Below are positions 5,100 to 7,426 of a stretch of DNA of 7,426 bases, one piece after another. A model generated the notes under the pieces. That model did no database searches, had not been told where the DNA came from, and worked only from the letters and a program-made list of their open reading frames with translations. The stretch covers positions 1 to 7,426 of the forward strand of contig URUW01000081.1 of assembly GCA_900551205.1 (NCBI GenBank), given 5' to 3'. Position 1 is the stretch's first letter. Every line of letters starts with the position of its first letter. The translations under genes were made by a program, and so were the position numbers. The DNA is from an uncultured Collinsella sp. (lineage in GTDB: Bacteria; Actinomycetota; Coriobacteriia; Coriobacteriales; Coriobacteriaceae).

Positions 5100-7426
5100 A
5101 TGGAATTTTACGCAAGCTGCCCCGAGGGCTTTGAGTCCGCACTCGCCGATGAGCTTAAACGCCTCGGGCTTTCGCATGTCCGCCGCCTGAAGGGCCGCGC
5201 TACATTTGAGGGCGAGCTCGAAGAAGGCTATCGCGCCTGTCTGTGGTCGCGCCTGGCCAGCCGCGTGTTCGTGGTACTCGGGCGCTTTGAGGCGCAGGAT
5301 GCCGATGAACTGTACGATAGCGTTTACGACATCGCCTGGGAAAGCATCGTCCGCCCGGGCGCTACCATCGCCATCACCGCCCGCGGCGTGACCGAGCAGC
5401 TGCGCAACACGCGCTTCTCGGCCCTGCGCGCCAAGGACGCGCTGTGCGACCGTCTGGCCGAGACCACGGGCCGTCGCGCCGACGTCGATGCCGCCGACCC
5501 CGGTGTTCACCTACTGCTTTCGCTGCGTCAGCGCCGCGCGAGCATCAGCCTGGACCTTTCGGGCGACCCGCTGTTCAAACGTCTGCCGCCCGCTGCGACT
5601 CGTGCCGGCGAGGGCGCACACGTGTTGCGCCCCGACTACGCCGCCCTGGTGCTGGCGCAGGTCGGCTGGACCGCACTATGCGAGCGCAAGCTGACGGCCG
5701 ACGATTACGAGAACGAAGCCCTTCCCACGCTGATCGATGCCTCGTGCGCCGGCGGCGGTCTGCTGCTGGAGGCCGTGAACATTCTGACCGACCGCGCCCC
5801 GGGCGCCACACGCGAGCGCTGGGGCTTTGAGGGCTGGCAGCTGCACGATGCCGCCCTGTGGGAGCAGCTGCTTGCCGAGGCGCGCGAGCTCGAGGCGGCA
5901 GCGCGCGAGCGCCAGGCGCGCATCGTGGCCGTGGATGTTGACCCCGCCGCCCGCAAGACCGCTGAGCGCATGGTTAAATGTGCCGGCTACAAGCGCTTTG
6001 TCGATTTTTGCGCCACCAAGTCCGCCACCGTACTGGACCACGCGGGCGCTGTCGCCGGCGCCGCCGTGGTCGCGGATACGACCGAGACACCGCTTTCGCT
6101 CATGCATGACACCATGACGCTCATCGGCGAGTTGCGCCGCGCGCCCGAGCTTGCCGCGGCACCGGTCGCCGCGCTCACCCGCGACGGATTGCTGGCCCGC
6201 GCGCTCCATACCGAGCCCGAGCGCTCGATCGCCGTCATGCCCAACAACGAAGAGGCGACCGTCGAAGTCTGGCCTTCGCTCGACCACGCCGCCGCAGCGT
6301 TTGAGGCTGCGACCAGTGCGGATGCCGAGGCCGAGGCTGCGGATGCCAACGAAGTCAACGATGAAGCCGCCGCTTCCGCCATGCCCGAGCCTGCCGCCAT
6401 GCTCGACCTGGGCGACGGCAAGCCGCTGCCCGTGCTCATCCCCGAGTCCGAGCAGTTCGCCAACCGCCTGCGCAAGGACGCACGCCTGCGCCGCAAGTGG
6501 GCCAAGCGCGAGGGCGTGAGCTGCTACCGCGTCTACGATGCCGACCTGCCCGACTACTCCGCCGCTATCGACCTGTACGAGGGTTGCCCGCAGACGCCGG
6601 GCCGCTGGCTCGTCATCGCCGAATATGCCGCGCCCAAGACCATCGACCCCGCACTGGCCCAGGCCCGTATGCTCGATATCCTGGCCATCGCGCCGCGTAT
6701 CCTAGATGTTCCCGCCGAGCATGTGCACGCCAAGGCCCGCATGCGTTCGCGCGGCGGCTCGCAATACGGCAAGCAGGGCGCCGGCAAGGGCGGCTCGGGC
6801 GAGCGCGCCAATATCGCGCGCCGTCGCCTCCCGCTCATCGAAGAGGGCGGCCTCACCTTTGCCGTCAACTTTGACGACTACCTAGACGTCGGCATCTTCT
6901 TGGACCACCGTGTCACCCGCAACCTGGTGCGCGAGCACGCCAAGCAGGCGCGCCGCTTCCTCAACCTGTTTGCCTACACCGGCACTGCCACCTGCTACGC
7001 GGCCGATGGCGGCGTCGAGGAGACCGTGACGGTCGACCTCTCCAATACCTATCTGGACTGGGCCGAGCGCAACATGCGCCAGAACGGCTTTGTGGGGCCT
7101 CAGCATCATTTTGTGCGCGACGACGTGCTCGCCTGGATTCGCGACCAGCGCCAGACGCGCAACCGCTGGGACCTGATCTTTGTCGACCCGCCCACGTTTT
7201 CGAACTCGTCCAAGATGGGCCGCCGCACCTGGGATGTCCAGCGCGACCATGTTGAGCTTTTGGCTGGCGTATCGCGCCTGCTCGCGCAGGGCGGCCATGC
7301 CATCTTTAGCTGCAACCTGCGCGGCTTCCGCCCCGAAACGCGCAAGCTCGCCCGCGCGGGCGTGGTGCTGGAGGACATTACGGCGCAGACCATCCCCGAG
7401 GACTTCGCGCGCAACCAGAAGGTGCA
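5100..7426 (+). CDS. rlmKL: RlmKL-like fused 23S rRNA guanine methyltransferase, N-half apparently degenerate (3' end cut by window)
   Basis: The frame is open for 775 codons to the window edge. The last residues (IPEDFARNQKV) align with the end of E. coli RlmKL, so only about ten residues seem to be missing. In E. coli the N-half (RlmL) makes m2G2445 and the C-half (RlmK) makes m7G2069 in 23S rRNA. Here residues 1-155 form the THUMP-type region (WSRLASR at 49-55; SISLDLSGDPL). The RlmL Rossmann domain follows (to about 395), recognisable by LTDRAPG and WGFEGWQLHD. Its SAM motif, DPMCGSGT in E. coli, reads DASCAGGG (213-220). The NPPY site reads VVADTTETP (323-331). The segment preceding motif I (APIKETLAA) is also lost (173-181). 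An Ala/Glu/Asp-rich linker (395-434) leads to RlmK (from 453), which keeps FLNLFAYTGTAT (620-631), VDLSNTYLDWAERN and FVDPPTF (694-700). AGAGAGG precedes the ATG by 6 nt. The RlmK activity is likely; the RlmL activity is doubtful. Confidence 0.9.
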   Translation, partial: MEFYASCPEGFESALADELKRLGLSHVRRLKGRATFEGELEEGYRACLWSRLASRVFVVLGRFEAQDADELYDSVYDIAWESIVRPGATIAITARGVTEQLRNTRFSALRAKDALCDRLAETTGRRADVDAADPGVHLLLSLRQRRASISLDLSGDPLFKRLPPAATRAGEGAHVLRPDYAALVLAQVGWTALCERKLTADDYENEALPTLIDASCAGGGLLLEAVNILTDRAPGATRERWGFEGWQLHDAALWEQLLAEARELEAAARERQARIVAVDVDPAARKTAERMVKCAGYKRFVDFCATKSATVLDHAGAVAGAAVVADTTETPLSLMHDTMTLIGELRRAPELAAAPVAALTRDGLLARALHTEPERSIAVMPNNEEATVEVWPSLDHAAAAFEAATSADAEAEAADANEVNDEAAASAMPEPAAMLDLGDGKPLPVLIPESEQFANRLRKDARLRRKWAKREGVSCYRVYDADLPDYSAAIDLYEGCPQTPGRWLVIAEYAAPKTIDPALAQARMLDILAIAPRILDVPAEHVHAKARMRSRGGSQYGKQGAGKGGSGERANIARRRLPLIEEGGLTFAVNFDDYLDVGIFLDHRVTRNLVREHAKQARRFLNLFAYTGTATCYAADGGVEETVTVDLSNTYLDWAERNMRQNGFVGPQHHFVRDDVLAWIRDQRQTRNRWDLIFVDPPTFSNSSKMGRRTWDVQRDHVELLAGVSRLLAQGGHAIFSCNLRGFRPETRKLARAGVVLEDITAQTIPEDFARNQKV

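Noticed and set aside
5736..5759. Frameshift as the explanation for the altered SAM motif in the RlmL half
   Set aside because: The sequence on both sides of the altered motif stays aligned to RlmL in the same frame (LPTLIDASC... then LLLEAVNILTDRAPG), so these are substitutions, not a local frameshift.
5676..6287. Minus-strand open frame within rlmKL
   Set aside because: It is antisense to the methyltransferase reading frame and shows the usual Gly/Val/Ala-rich shadow composition.

Overview
This 7.4 kb window is GC-rich chromosomal DNA. It holds housekeeping genes separated by two unusually structured, repeat-laden intergenic regions. Gene content, strong GC bias at third codon positions and the style of the intergenic palindromes suggest an Actinomycetota gut bacterium of the class Coriobacteriia, possibly Collinsella. 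That assignment is inference from protein style and was not checked by any search.

Layout, left to right. Positions 3-350 are the C-terminal end of a Gfo/Idh/MocA-type oxidoreductase (+), followed by a good intrinsic terminator (423-458). The rest of the 420 bp gap before the next gene carries a long imperfect inverted repeat (521-678) that resembles a miniature palindromic element. A tex gene (+, 771-2918) follows. It ends in a 380 bp gap between convergent genes that contains a nested inverted-repeat element (2929-3141) with a strong central hairpin, a separate 17-bp-stem hairpin (3197-3268), and a 19-nt duplicate of the last codons of the neighbouring gene. A transaldolase-family gene (-, 3299-4003) and a Cof-type HAD phosphatase gene (-, 4197-5024) come next. 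A 75 bp divergent intergenic region then leads into a fused RlmKL-type 23S rRNA methyltransferase gene (+, from 5100), which runs off the right edge probably about ten codons before its stop.

The genes do not form one obvious pathway. Tex and RlmKL are linked to transcription, RNA and ribosome function. The transaldolase, the HAD phosphatase and the oxidoreductase are sugar or sugar-phosphate enzymes.

The two most notable points are these. First, the N-terminal methyltransferase half of the RlmKL protein keeps the fold-level sequence of RlmL but has lost both the SAM-binding glycine motif and the NPPY catalytic motif, while the RlmK half looks intact. Second, both gaps flanking tex hold elaborate palindromic elements, and one gap also carries a duplicated tal gene tail. 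No CRISPR array, tRNA, rRNA, transposase or phage gene was seen, and I do not see a wholly new multi-gene system here.
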